A stretch of DNA of 49,539 nt from Streptococcus mitis (GTDB lineage: Bacteria; Bacillota; Bacilli; Lactobacillales; Streptococcaceae): assembly GCF_005844455.1 (NCBI RefSeq), contig NZ_SPGF01000010.1, positions 1 through 49,539 on the forward strand. The letters run 5' to 3'. The notes under the pieces were generated by a model. The model was not told the DNA's origin. It searched no databases and saw nothing but the letters and a program-made list of their open reading frames with translations. The position numbers and the translations under genes were made by a program. Positions 13,735 to 21,694 of the stretch are shown piece by piece. The number at the start of each line of letters is the position of its first letter. Position 1 is the stretch's first letter.

Positions 13735-13843
13735 TTATGACAGAGATATAATGCAACCGCCTGAAGAACGTGAAGAACTTGACCCAAGCGAGTATGTGGA
13801 TATCGGATGCGGTCGACGTCGATATGTGGGTGATGAAATATGA
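13727..13843 (+). CDS. Small acidic ORF (38 aa)
   Basis: The ORF encodes MFDYDRDIMQPPEEREELDP and a Gly-Arg-rich end (CGRRRYVGDEI). It starts inside the previous ORF with GGAAAGG as ribosome site and its stop overlaps the next start (ATGA). Kept because it is part of a chain of translationally coupled genes. Confidence 0.5.
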   Translation: MFDYDRDIMQPPEEREELDPSEYVDIGCGRRRYVGDEI

Positions 13844-14019
13844 TTCAGGAACTGCACGCAGAAATCGATAACTGGCGAGCTGAATATATTCATCTTGGCC
13901 AAGAGCTGGGGCGAATCATCAACGAACAACAAGACGTTATTTTGAAATTACAAAACGAAAACAAGCGCTTAAAGCGTGAAAATTGGAATCTGAAGAAGAC
14001 GAAAGGAAGAAAGAAATGA
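13840..14019 (+). CDS. Small coiled-coil ORF (59 aa)
   Basis: The product is a nearly continuous amphipathic helix (IDNWRAEYIHLGQELGRII, then LKLQNENKRLKREN) ending in a lysine/arginine-rich tail. It overlaps the preceding and following genes by four bases each, so it is translationally coupled to bet. The role is unknown; a basic tail suggests nucleic-acid contact. Confidence 0.55.
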   Translation: MIQELHAEIDNWRAEYIHLGQELGRIINEQQDVILKLQNENKRLKRENWNLKKTKGRKK

Positions 14020-14768
14020 CGAATAATCAATTAGCAACGAAGACAAAACGTGACATCACTATTGACCCAAGTTTACTGACCGGAGCAGACATCAAAAAGT
14101 ATTTTGACCCACAAAACCTACTGACTGACAAACAAGTAGGTCGGGCGCTAGCCTTGTGTAAAGGTCGCAATCTTAACCCGTTTACTAACGAGGTCTACAT
14201 TGTAGCTTGCAAAAACCGTAATGGAGGCACAGAGTTTAGCTTGATTGTCTCTAAAGAGGCGTTCTTAAAGCGTGCTGCTCAATGTAAAGATTATGAGGGC
14301 TTTGAGGCTGGAGTAGTGGCGGTAGATAGCGAGGGTGTTATGCATGAACGCAAAGGGGCAATCATGCTCCCAGGAGATACACTGATAGGTGGATGGGCCA
14401 GAGTGTACCGCAAAAATTTCAAGGTACCTGTGGAAATCTTTGTTAGTCGTGAGGAATATGACAAGAAACAAAGTACCTGGAACGCTATGCCAGCTACCAT
14501 GATTAGAAAAACAGCTCTAGTAAATGCTCTTAGAGAGGCTTTCCCTGAGGATTTGGGAAACATGTACACAGAGGATGACGGTGGAGAAACATTTGACCGT
14601 ATCAAAGACGTCACACCTCAAGAAAGCCGTGAGGATGTCGTAGCACGCAAGATGGCTCAGATTGAGCAATTTAACAAAGAGCAAGAGGCAAATCATGCAG
14701 GTCCCGAACCTGCTCAAACTGAGGAACCAATCCAGGGCGAGTTGCTAGACGGTGAACTTGAATATTAG
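14016..14768 (+). CDS. bet: Phage recombination protein Bet (RecT/Redbeta-type annealase)
   Basis: This 250-residue single-strand annealing protein promotes recombination and repair of phage DNA. The family core is clear: LALCKGRNLNPFTNEVYIV, FSLIVSKEAFLKRA and DYEGFEAGVV, matching the lambda Bet family. The C-terminal part is acidic and Gln/Glu-rich. ATG at 14016 overlaps the previous stop and has GGAAG as ribosome site. No dedicated exonuclease (lambda Exo or RecE type) is seen next to it; DUF1351 follows instead, as is common in streptococcal phages. SSB downstream is a likely partner. Confidence 0.88.
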   Translation: MTNNQLATKTKRDITIDPSLLTGADIKKYFDPQNLLTDKQVGRALALCKGRNLNPFTNEVYIVACKNRNGGTEFSLIVSKEAFLKRAAQCKDYEGFEAGVVAVDSEGVMHERKGAIMLPGDTLIGGWARVYRKNFKVPVEIFVSREEYDKKQSTWNAMPATMIRKTALVNALREAFPEDLGNMYTEDDGGETFDRIKDVTPQESREDVVARKMAQIEQFNKEQEANHAGPEPAQTEEPIQGELLDGELEY

Positions 14769-14777
14769 GAGGACAAC

Positions 14778-15830
14778 ATGCAAGAATTACAGGTTATTGA
14801 TGATAAGAAAATCAATAAAATTTATGAAATGATTACAACGGATGAGCTTACTAGAGAGTCTTTTGAAAAAGACCTCATAGAGGCTACTGAAAAGTACAAG
14901 GACTATATTCCTACAGCTAGTACTCTCAAAGATGACAAGGCAAAGCGAGCTGAATTTAATAAGCTAATTGAGTCTAAAAATCGTATCCGTATCGATACTA
15001 AAAACTTGCTATCAGAGACGGCTAACACATGGGATAGTTATGCAAAGTCAATTATTGAACCATTTGCAACCGTAGTTAGTGAATTTGATAAAGGTATCAA
15101 GGAAATCGAAGAACATCAAAGACAACTAAAAATAGATACGGTTAAGAGTTACATAGCCAACAAATCAGCTGAGTATATGCTGGACCCTCGTCTATTTGAC
15201 GAGAAAGCCCTTGAGTACATCAAGGCAGGCGGTTTCATGGCTGACGGTGTGACACTCAAGAAAGTTACGATGAAGTCGCTTGATGACATGATTACATTTG
15301 AGTATCAGAAGCAAGAAGAGTACAAGAAAACTATCTCAGCAATCTCAGGACAATGTGCCGAGTACGGAATGACAGACCAGCCATATATTCGGATGTTGAA
15401 AGACATGACTTTGGTTGAAGTGTTGGAACAAATCAAGGCAGACTACGCTTTTGAAAAGCAAAAGGAAGAAGTGAGATTGGCTCAAGAGCGAGCTGAACGA
15501 GAACGTGAGGAACTTTTAGCTAAGCAACAAGAGCAAGCGTTAGAATCAACGGAGACCGCAAATTTTGACCCAGAGACGGGCGAAATCTTAGACGGTGGGC
15601 AATTATCCCAAAACAAACAAGAAGCTGTCAAAGGGGCTGAAAATGGCTTAAAACGATATACCCAAAAAATGACTTTGGAAGTGTATTTTGTAGACACAGC
15701 CGAAAAAGACCGTTTCAAGGCTGGTCTAAGTCAACTCGGATTTGATTTTAAAAAGAACTATCAAGTCAGTGGTTATCAACGTATTGAGCCATTGACTCAG
15801 GCTGAACTCAATGAGCAATGTGGGTGGTAA
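14778..15830 (+). CDS. DUF1351-family protein (350 aa)
   Basis: The protein begins MQELQVIDDKKINKIYEMIT and has a long helical N-terminal region, a coiled-coil around residues 220-260 (QKEEVRLAQERAEREREEL) and a compact C-terminal beta domain. DUF1351 members sit next to Bet/RecT recombinases in Gram-positive phages, and the neighbourhood suggests a recombination accessory role. The start is nine bases after the bet stop with AGGAGG as ribosome site. Confidence 0.75.
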   Translation: MQELQVIDDKKINKIYEMITTDELTRESFEKDLIEATEKYKDYIPTASTLKDDKAKRAEFNKLIESKNRIRIDTKNLLSETANTWDSYAKSIIEPFATVVSEFDKGIKEIEEHQRQLKIDTVKSYIANKSAEYMLDPRLFDEKALEYIKAGGFMADGVTLKKVTMKSLDDMITFEYQKQEEYKKTISAISGQCAEYGMTDQPYIRMLKDMTLVEVLEQIKADYAFEKQKEEVRLAQERAEREREELLAKQQEQALESTETANFDPETGEILDGGQLSQNKQEAVKGAENGLKRYTQKMTLEVYFVDTAEKDRFKAGLSQLGFDFKKNYQVSGYQRIEPLTQAELNEQCGW

Positions 15831-15832
15831 GT

Positions 15833-16102
15833 ATGAGTAAACAAGTAAAAGATATACTAGAAACTCATGACACAGGCTGCCCACATGGTATTACATTCGC
15901 TATACATCAAGATAAAGATGAGTGTATTGCTTTGTTTGGTCGTTCTGGATGGCCTGGACTCAAACCTCGTTTTATTCGTTGGAATGAAAGTGTTGAAAAC
16001 AGAACAATGTATCACACAGAAGAAGAGGTACAGAATGCGTATGTTGATAAAGTCAAAGTAGTTGAGGACGATTTTATCATAATTGAATTGTTGCCATTTT
16101 AG
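15833..16102 (+). CDS. Small phage protein (89 aa)
   Basis: The product has a Cys-Pro-His-Gly segment (DTGCPHGITFAIHQDKDE) and a beta-rich end (VVEDDFIIIELLPF). It starts two bases after the DUF1351 stop with GTGGGTGG upstream. No family recognised. Confidence 0.6.
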   Translation: MSKQVKDILETHDTGCPHGITFAIHQDKDECIALFGRSGWPGLKPRFIRWNESVENRTMYHTEEEVQNAYVDKVKVVEDDFIIIELLPF

Positions 16103-16113
16103 GAGATGAAACC

Positions 16114-16437
16114 ATGGACATTAGAGAAATATCTGACAGCGTAGCCATCTACTCGGACGGCAAGAGATTACAGGTTATCCACAACCTAGGGGATGAGTTT
16201 ATCCTAGATTTTAAGGTGGGAGAGGATAGCGTCTGGAACCTTGATGGCCAAGTCGTAGAAATTATTGACATGATTGAGCCTGTCTTTAAAGTTTGCGGTT
16301 TTTGCTCAAAAGCTGGAGAGGGTATGCAGCGCTTAAAACATGCTATGTACCACTTTGAAAGATTTGAGCAGTACATCAGAGACAATCAGGATGACCTGAT
16401 TGTCTGGTGGCACAATCCAGGAGGGGAATATGATTAA
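16114..16437 (+). CDS. Small phage protein (107 aa)
   Basis: The N-terminal half looks beta-rich (VAIYSDGKRLQVIHNLGDEF) and the C-terminal half helical, with two cysteines in VCGFCSKAG. AGGAG precedes the ATG. It overlaps the next gene by eight bases. No family recognised. Confidence 0.6.
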   Translation: MDIREISDSVAIYSDGKRLQVIHNLGDEFILDFKVGEDSVWNLDGQVVEIIDMIEPVFKVCGFCSKAGEGMQRLKHAMYHFERFEQYIRDNQDDLIVWWHNPGGEYD

Positions 16438-16765
16438 AACCGTGTTTCTTTCATGTGATTATCCACATGATGAGGCGATTGATAATCAAATAAATAGCTG
16501 GCTTGCCGAAAATCCAGGCATTAAGTTGATTGACATCAAATTTCAATCAAATGTGTCTGCTGTCGCTGACAGTGGAGTAAGTGCTGAATATTGGCACACA
16601 TCCGCCTTGATTATTTACAAAGTTCCCTCAGAGAACAATATAAGCAGTATCAATTCAAATGGTTTAGGTTTTATAATCAGCTGTGAGAAATGTGGCAGCT
16701 TATCAATAATCAAGGCAAAAGATGTAGGCCAAAATGTATGTTATGAATGCAAAGGAGAGAAATAA
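16430..16765 (+). CDS. Phage protein with C-terminal zinc-ribbon-like motif (111 aa)
   Basis: The N-terminal part (residues 1-70) is an alpha/beta segment starting MIKTVFLSCDYPHDEAI. The C-terminus holds CEKCG ... CYECKG, two CxxC pairs about 20 residues apart, as in a small zinc ribbon. It might bind nucleic acid. The ribosome site is GGAGGGG inside the previous gene. Confidence 0.6.
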   Translation: MIKTVFLSCDYPHDEAIDNQINSWLAENPGIKLIDIKFQSNVSAVADSGVSAEYWHTSALIIYKVPSENNISSINSNGLGFIISCEKCGSLSIIKAKDVGQNVCYECKGEK

Positions 16766-16866
16766 TGAATGATTTTATCAAAGAGATTGGAATAGCTATC
16801 CTATGGATGTTTTTAGGCTATCTCTTGGGAGAGCGTAGCGCTAGAGGGGATAAGTCAGATGATTAA
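16765..16866 (+). CDS. Tiny membrane peptide (33 aa)
   Basis: Start and stop overlap both neighbours (the ATG shares a base with the upstream stop; the end overlaps the ssb start by eight bases). The product has one hydrophobic helix (IGIAILWMFLGYLLG) and an Arg/Asp-rich tail. AAAGGAG is the ribosome site. Function unknown. Confidence 0.5.
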   Translation: MNDFIKEIGIAILWMFLGYLLGERSARGDKSDD

Positions 16867-17281
16867 CAACGTTACACTGGTTGGGAGGCTTGTAGCACCT
16901 CCTGATCTACGAAAAACGCCTAACAATGTATCTAGATTGCAGGGCACGCTTGCAGTCAATCGCAATTTCAAGAATGAAAATGGAGATCGTGAGGCTGATT
17001 TTATCAATTTTCAAGCGTGGAGAGGCACAGCTGACGTCATTGCTCAGTATTGCAGCAAGGGTTCACTTATCGGGATCATTGGACGTATACAAGTCAGAAG
17101 TTACGAGAAAGATGGTCAGCGTCGATATGTGACCGAGGTAGTAGCTGAGAGTGTCGCTCTACTAGAGAGTCGCAACAGTCAGCAGTCTCAAGGTCAAGGC
17201 AACACTTTCCAAAATGGAAACAGCTCACCTTTTGCCAATCCTAACCCATTTGACCTACCAGATGACGGCTTACCGTTTTAG
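16859..17281 (+). CDS. ssb: Single-stranded DNA-binding protein
   Basis: The 140-residue protein has the OB-fold start MINNVTLVGRLVAPPDLRKT, the conserved DFINFQAWRGTADVIAQYC-type core and VRSYEKDGQRRYVTEVV. A Gln/Asn/Gly-rich linker leads to the acidic tip DDGLPF that recruits partners such as recombination and repair proteins. It probably coats phage single strands and cooperates with Bet. It is shorter than the typical host protein, mainly in the linker. The linker DNA contains the palindromic 18-mer shared with 6666. Confidence 0.93.
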   Translation: MINNVTLVGRLVAPPDLRKTPNNVSRLQGTLAVNRNFKNENGDREADFINFQAWRGTADVIAQYCSKGSLIGIIGRIQVRSYEKDGQRRYVTEVVAESVALLESRNSQQSQGQGNTFQNGNSSPFANPNPFDLPDDGLPF

Positions 17282-17290
17282 GAGGTATAA

Positions 17291-18091
17291 ATGTCAGATA
17301 AAAAAATGACCGTTTGGGCATTGTTTGACAGTGGGAATGGTAGCTATACAAAAGGCGTGAAAGCCCTGAATAGTTCGGGGGGGGCGAATATTGACATCTA
17401 TCCAATCGGAATAGACATAGAAAACAAGAACGATCATTTTATAAATTTGAACCTTGCTGACTATGGGCGATTATTTGGAGACAACACGCTCTTTGATACG
17501 CTTGACAAGTTGCCAAAGCCTGATTTGATAATAGCTAGCCCACCATGTGAAAGCTGGAGTAATGCTAGTGCCATGTGCGAGGGTAACGCTTGCTGGAAAC
17601 AAGAAGACCTCTCAGATAGCCTCTTTGCTCCACAAAGGGAGCCTAGCATGTTTACCATCAGGAACGCCTCTGACTATGAGAAAGTCTATATAAATTATCA
17701 GTATGACCGTCAATTTATGAAAAGGGTAAATGGGGAGCTTTGCGCTTTCAATACCATTGAGATCATCAAGCGGTATAACCCTAAATATTTCATCATAGAG
17801 AACCCAGCAAGTGGGCGCTTGTGGGAATACATTGAGGATGTTATGGATTTCAAACTCCCACACCTCAACCTCACACGCTACAACAATTATGACTACCCTT
17901 TGCAGAAACCTACAAAGTTTGCTAGTAATCTTGATTTGGGTCTTAAAAATGACATTATTAAGCCAGAAGTAGAGTGGGGAAAATTCTCTAAGTCATATAA
18001 CGAACGGTCAAACATTCCACAAAACCTAGTAATAGAGATTTTTACTAAGGTTTACAATGAATTTTTACAGGAGAAAGAACATGGCAAGTAA
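17291..18091 (+). CDS. Divergent cytosine-5 DNA methyltransferase-like protein (266 aa)
   Basis: The catalytic motif is present as SPPCESWS (Pro-Pro-Cys, about residues 82-85), and FIIENPASG stands where the ENV motif lies in classical enzymes. The N-terminal WALFDSGNGSYTKGVKAL replaces the usual FAGxGG SAM motif and IDIENKND may contact the ribose. The later motifs and a recognisable target-recognition domain are not obvious and the protein is short. It probably methylates phage DNA against host restriction, although some such phage proteins may be degenerate. The ribosome site is AGGAGG. Confidence 0.65.
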   Translation: MSDKKMTVWALFDSGNGSYTKGVKALNSSGGANIDIYPIGIDIENKNDHFINLNLADYGRLFGDNTLFDTLDKLPKPDLIIASPPCESWSNASAMCEGNACWKQEDLSDSLFAPQREPSMFTIRNASDYEKVYINYQYDRQFMKRVNGELCAFNTIEIIKRYNPKYFIIENPASGRLWEYIEDVMDFKLPHLNLTRYNNYDYPLQKPTKFASNLDLGLKNDIIKPEVEWGKFSKSYNERSNIPQNLVIEIFTKVYNEFLQEKEHGK

Positions 18092-18410
18092 AATCAATGT
18101 GACAGAACGTATTGCTATCATCATTGAGAAACAAAAAATAGAGGTCGTTACGACCCTAAACTATGATATGAGCATTAGCTTTGATAACAAAGACGCCGCA
18201 CCCACACTAGATGAGAATGGTGACCTTTTTGAACCAGTCTACAAGTGCAAAGTTCAGGCAATTCCCAAAAATGATGTATTTTTCACCTCATTAACACGAG
18301 TCAAGAGCAACATCAAGACACTACAAGAGGTTAAGAAATTCTTTGAGTTCGTAAATGAAAACAGAGAAAATCTCTTTGAGATGGCAGGATTTAAGGGGGC
18401 TCTTGAATGA
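18081..18410 (+). CDS. Phage protein (109 aa)
   Basis: The product begins MASKINVTERIAIIIEKQKI, looks alpha/beta and ends in a helical region (TLQEVKKFFEFVNENRENLF). It overlaps the methylase gene by 11 bases with AGGAG as ribosome site, and the RusA gene by four bases. The coupling suggests a DNA-metabolism role, but I recognise no family. Confidence 0.6.
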   Translation: MASKINVTERIAIIIEKQKIEVVTTLNYDMSISFDNKDAAPTLDENGDLFEPVYKCKVQAIPKNDVFFTSLTRVKSNIKTLQEVKKFFEFVNENRENLFEMAGFKGALE

Positions 18411-18856
18411 AATTGACCCTAAACATTGAGCCTAAACCTCAATCACGGCCAAGATTTGCAAGGCGTGGGAGTTTTACCACGACTTATGAAGACAAGGATA
18501 TGAAATCCTGGCGCAATAACTGCCAGTTGCTGATTGCTAATCAGTACATGGGCCAGCCTGTTCTTGAGGGAGCTTTGAGGTCAAAGGTTAGATTTTATAT
18601 CAAACCGCCTCAGTATATTTCTAAAGTCAAGAAGAACCAGCAAGCGTTACTGGATGAAGTTATTCCAGTAGACAAGAAGCCTGACATTGATAATTATGAA
18701 AAAGCGCTATATGACAGCATGTCAGGGATCGTATTCCAGGACGACGGTCAGATAGCTCTGCATGATGTAGGCAAGTTCTACAGCCTGAAGCCTAGAATTG
18801 AAGTAGAAATTGAGGAAATAAAGGAGTTGGAAGATGAATGTACAGCGATTAATTGA
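18407..18856 (+). CDS. rusA: RusA-family Holliday-junction resolvase
   Basis: The 149-residue enzyme should cut branched DNA to allow packaging and complete recombination. The family pattern is visible: the N-terminal KPQSRPRFAR segment, and the acidic catalytic motif KKPDIDNYEKALYDSMSG followed by FQDDGQI, giving the conserved Asp residues. It is translationally coupled to its upstream gene and works with Bet and SSB in the recombination module. Confidence 0.88.
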   Translation: MKLTLNIEPKPQSRPRFARRGSFTTTYEDKDMKSWRNNCQLLIANQYMGQPVLEGALRSKVRFYIKPPQYISKVKKNQQALLDEVIPVDKKPDIDNYEKALYDSMSGIVFQDDGQIALHDVGKFYSLKPRIEVEIEEIKELEDECTAIN

Positions 18857-19337
18857 GAAGTATAAAAAACTTGAGGGTGTATGGGATGCTGAAGGAGCAG
18901 AATTAGCCCGTCAAATTTTTCTACAAGACTTGGAACAACTAGACGAACCGAAACCGGTCGAAGTTCCGCAGTTTGTGGCGGATTGGATTGAGGAAGCTAG
19001 AAAAGCCTGTAAAGACGTGGGAGACTTCTTCGAATTTAATTTCACGAACGATGAAGTCGGGAAATGGTTTATGCAAGAACAACCATTTGATTTAGTAGCT
19101 CGAGCTTGGCTTGACGGCTACGAGGTCGAGGAAGAGAAGCGGTATTATGTAAGGTTTAAATGGATTGAAGAATCATATAGTTACTTAACCTTGATTAAGC
19201 ACCTTGACACTTGGACGTTAACGAATATAAAACTAGATAAAAAATTTCGTTCAGAACACACCCGAAAACAACTAGAAGACGCAGGCTTCGGCTGGGTGTT
19301 CGATTGTGAAGGAGTGGAAGTTGAGGAGGTGGAGTGA
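18834..19337 (+). CDS. DUF1642-family phage protein (167 aa)
   Basis: The central part matches the DUF1642 pattern: VPQFVADWIEEARK, then a DEVGKWF segment and FDLVARAWLDGYEVEEE, followed by a beta-rich C-terminal region. The family is frequent in streptococcal and lactococcal phages, with no known role. It overlaps rusA by 23 bases (AAGGAG upstream). Confidence 0.8.
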   Translation: MNVQRLIEKYKKLEGVWDAEGAELARQIFLQDLEQLDEPKPVEVPQFVADWIEEARKACKDVGDFFEFNFTNDEVGKWFMQEQPFDLVARAWLDGYEVEEEKRYYVRFKWIEESYSYLTLIKHLDTWTLTNIKLDKKFRSEHTRKQLEDAGFGWVFDCEGVEVEEVE

Positions 19338-19594
19338 TGATTATCAAGAATTATAAATATGATTTTTCGAGTGGCAGAATACGCTACACAATTGATGTAG
19401 ATGGCTATGAAACAGCTATGGAGCATACAAAGACAGAATACGGAAGTGTCCAAAGAAATGATATTGATGATTTCTTAGTTTCAGTCGAGAATTACGACTT
19501 TCAAGAAGCTGAAGCGGTTGAAGAATTTGTTGATTTTCAAAGCCATTTGCTTATGTATGGAATTGATTTTGAATTGAGAAATGAGGTGGAGTGA
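19334..19594 (+). CDS. Small acidic phage protein (86 aa)
   Basis: The product begins MMIIKNYKYDFSSGRIRYTI, is very acidic in its second half and has no membrane segment. Its start overlaps the upstream stop, and its end is the GAGGTGGAGTGATG junction also found at its neighbours. No family recognised. Confidence 0.6.
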   Translation: MMIIKNYKYDFSSGRIRYTIDVDGYETAMEHTKTEYGSVQRNDIDDFLVSVENYDFQEAEAVEEFVDFQSHLLMYGIDFELRNEVE

Positions 19595-19881
19595 TGGTAC
19601 AAACACTTGAAGAAGCAATAAAAACTGAAAACAAACGCATAAAAATCCCTGCGAAAATCAGACCGTTTGATGTAGGTTATCGAGTAGTAAACAAACACGG
19701 TCAAACGCTTGCCTTAAGAAATGGAGCAAGTATATTCGCTTTACCTTTGCTTGCTGAAAAAGCCATAAAGAAAGAGTTTGGGAAAAACGATCCAAACTTT
19801 GACATTGAAAAACATTTTGTTGAAGAGGTTGCTATTATCAATTTAAGTAAATTTCATAGTTATTTTGAGGAGGTGGAGTGA
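19594..19881 (+). CDS. Small phage protein (95 aa)
   Basis: The ATG at 19594 lies in a GAGGTGGAGTGATG junction; the in-frame GTG at 19591 is less favoured. The product starts MVQTLEEAIKTENKRIKIPA and is alpha/beta in character. No family recognised. Confidence 0.6.
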   Translation: MVQTLEEAIKTENKRIKIPAKIRPFDVGYRVVNKHGQTLALRNGASIFALPLLAEKAIKKEFGKNDPNFDIEKHFVEEVAIINLSKFHSYFEEVE

Positions 19882-20069
19882 TGTCATGTAGTGAAAATTT
19901 AAAAAAAGAAAAAGAATTGTCTGCTGCTATTTTTAATCTCAAGATGGAAGTCTTACAAAATGATGATAAATTGAGCAGTCAATCATTTAGCAACATCAAA
20001 AGGCAAGCAAGGGATCTATATCAATGCCTAGTATGGTTGCAGGATAATGCAGAGGAGTCAGGTAGATGA
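19881..20069 (+). CDS. Small helical phage protein (62 aa)
   Basis: It begins at the third GAGGTGGAGTGATG junction. The product (MSCSENLKKEKELSAAIFNL start) is all-helical and charged. It shares its last bases with the next start (ATGA). No family recognised. Confidence 0.55.
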   Translation: MSCSENLKKEKELSAAIFNLKMEVLQNDDKLSSQSFSNIKRQARDLYQCLVWLQDNAEESGR

Positions 20070-20239
20070 GTTATGATTTGGAAATCTTAGCGAAAATAGA
20101 GAGTGGAGATTATATTTGCATAGATGAACCTGAAAATAGATGGGGAACGGTTAGCGATGCTTTAGAAGTTTTAAAGTCGTTGAAAGAGTGTATTTTAGAA
20201 CAGGATATTGATACGAAATATTTATATATGAGGTGGTAA
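20066..20239 (+). CDS. Small acidic phage protein (57 aa)
   Basis: It overlaps the preceding gene by four bases. The product begins MSYDLEILAKIESGDYICID and ends YLYMRW. GAGGAG lies nine bases before the start. It is probably real because of the coupling on both sides. No family recognised. Confidence 0.5.
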   Translation: MSYDLEILAKIESGDYICIDEPENRWGTVSDALEVLKSLKECILEQDIDTKYLYMRW

Positions 20240-20240
20240 T

Positions 20241-20372
20241 ATGAAACGACCAAACAGATACCCTTACACACGAAGTCAATGGGCTGAAGAAATCACAGTA
20301 TTTCATACAAGTTACAATGGTTGCTTTAAGCTTAGGGTTTTAGAAAATCAAATAACAGGAGAAAGGGTGTAG
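20241..20372 (+). CDS. RYPY-family small phage protein, copy 2 (43 aa)
   Basis: The product begins MKRPNRYPYTRSQWAEEITV and so shares the signature of the proteins at 8640 and 22668. GAGGTGG gives the ribosome site. At 43 residues it is the shortest of the three and may be truncated compared with the 82-residue copy. Function unknown. Confidence 0.55.
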   Translation: MKRPNRYPYTRSQWAEEITVFHTSYNGCFKLRVLENQITGERV

Positions 20373-20373
20373 C

Positions 20374-20415
20374 ATGAAACGATTCATATTTAGGAGGTAT
20401 AGCCAGTGGAAGTAG
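20374..20415 (+). pseudogene. Truncated start of a DUF1372-like gene, repeated at 21111
   Basis: This stub reads MKRFIFRRYSQWK then stop. Its first 12 bases after the start, and the peptide MKRFI, recur at the start of the DUF1372 gene at 21111. The intervening 0.7 kb is the methylase gene. This is what an insertion that copied or split the gene start would leave. Confidence 0.4.
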
Positions 20416-21101
20416 ATAAAATTATAAAAAAAGATGTCTTAGAATTTATGGCAACAATCCCTGATAATAAAATTGATTTAATCGTAACAGACCCGCCTTA
20501 TTTGATAAATTACAAAACAAATCGGAGGAAAGAAAAACATAAATTTTCAAACGTTATTGAAAATGATAACAATCCTGAATTGATAAAAGAGTATATAAAA
20601 GCGTGTTATCGAATTTTAAAAGATGATACGGCTATTTATATATTTTGTTCATTTGATAAAGTTGATTTTTTTAAAAAAGAAATTGAGAAATATTTCACGG
20701 TAAAAAATATTATTATTTGGAGAAAAAATAATCACACTGCAGGCGATTTGGAAGCGCAATTTGGAAAGCAGTACGAAATGATAATACTGGCGAACAAAGG
20801 ACGAAAGAAATTTAATGGCGAGCGCCTAACAGATGTTTGGGATTTCAAGCGAGTCAGCTCAGATAAACTACTCCATCAAAATCAAAAACCTATCGAATTG
20901 ATAAAAAGGTGCATTATAAAACACTCAAACATTGGAGATATTGTATTTGATGGATTTATGGGAAGTGGAACGACAGCGCTGGCAGCGTTAGAGCTAGATA
21001 GGCATTTTATAGGAACTGAAATAGATGACTATTATTTTGATATAGCAGAGGAGCGGATAAAAAACCACAACGCTCAATTAAGTTTATTTGATGAGGTATG
21101 A
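20406..21101 (+). CDS. Beta-class N6-adenine/N4-cytosine DNA methyltransferase (231 aa)
   Basis: Motif IV DPPY (IVTDPPYLINY, about residues 29-32) comes before motif I (FDGFMGSGTTALAALELDRHFIG), the order of the beta class. HQNQKPIELIKR matches the conserved motif X region just before motif I. It probably modifies phage DNA against host restriction; the target sequence cannot be read from the protein. It starts with GTG behind AGGAGG. The gene is AT-richer than its neighbours and looks like a separate insertion (see the repeated gene start at 20374). Confidence 0.85.
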   Translation: MEVDKIIKKDVLEFMATIPDNKIDLIVTDPPYLINYKTNRRKEKHKFSNVIENDNNPELIKEYIKACYRILKDDTAIYIFCSFDKVDFFKKEIEKYFTVKNIIIWRKNNHTAGDLEAQFGKQYEMIILANKGRKKFNGERLTDVWDFKRVSSDKLLHQNQKPIELIKRCIIKHSNIGDIVFDGFMGSGTTALAALELDRHFIGTEIDDYYFDIAEERIKNHNAQLSLFDEV

Positions 21102-21110
21102 GGTGGAGTA

Positions 21111-21371
21111 TTGAAACGATTCATAGCTATCTGGATTCTGGTCTCTGCTGGATTGAATATCTGGCAGATGGACAGGATTCGAGATTTGGAAGAGAAGAAG
21201 CCGATGGTTGTCTACAAAGCAGATAATCAAGGCGCTGAGATATTCGGTAAGGTCGTGGAAAAAGGACGACATGGGAAGTTGTATACTGTCACAATTCGTG
21301 ATTACGGGGTGTTCGTGGTTACTAAGGAGCAGTATGAAAAGATTAGAGTTGGGGATGAAATAATGTTGTGA
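21111..21371 (+). CDS. DUF1372-family phage protein (86 aa)
   Basis: The protein has an N-terminal hydrophobic segment (MKRFIAIWILVSAGLNIW) that could be a signal anchor, then a small beta domain KADNQGAEIFGKVVEKGRHG...YTVTIRDYGVFVV typical of DUF1372. It starts with TTG behind GAGGTGGAG. The family is common in streptococcal phages, without known function. Confidence 0.75.
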   Translation: MKRFIAIWILVSAGLNIWQMDRIRDLEEKKPMVVYKADNQGAEIFGKVVEKGRHGKLYTVTIRDYGVFVVTKEQYEKIRVGDEIML

Positions 21372-21694
21372 AGATTGCTGTTGAATTACCGAAACGACCA
21401 GCGATTTTGAAAGGTTTGAAACCAGACGAACGTATCAAACTGGACACGATGCATTTTAAACGTGCAGACGCTTATGTGGTAGATGATGCTCTATTTATCT
21501 ACTGGCAAGCGACTTTTAAAACTTTTAAAAGTATCTGGTTTTATTTAGAGAATTTTAAGGCATATACGGCTTTTCAAGTCATACATGATTTGAATAGTTT
21601 TAACAATCCGACTTTTTCAGATATGATTTTCAAAATCTGGAAGGGACATGGCTTGCAGACTGGATATGTTGAAAATATTTTAAAGGAGTTGTAG
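21368..21694 (+). CDS. Phage protein (108 aa)
   Basis: The product is alpha/beta with many aromatic residues (FIYWQATFKTFKSIWFYLEN). It starts with GTG overlapping the DUF1372 stop by four bases, and its stop overlaps the next GTG. No family recognised. Confidence 0.6.
   Translation: MKIAVELPKRPAILKGLKPDERIKLDTMHFKRADAYVVDDALFIYWQATFKTFKSIWFYLENFKAYTAFQVIHDLNSFNNPTFSDMIFKIWKGHGLQTGYVENILKEL

Noticed and set aside
16170..16466. Additional DnaA boxes near 16175 and 16458
   Set aside because: Both lie inside coding sequence without iterons or an AT-rich gap, so they are probably chance matches.
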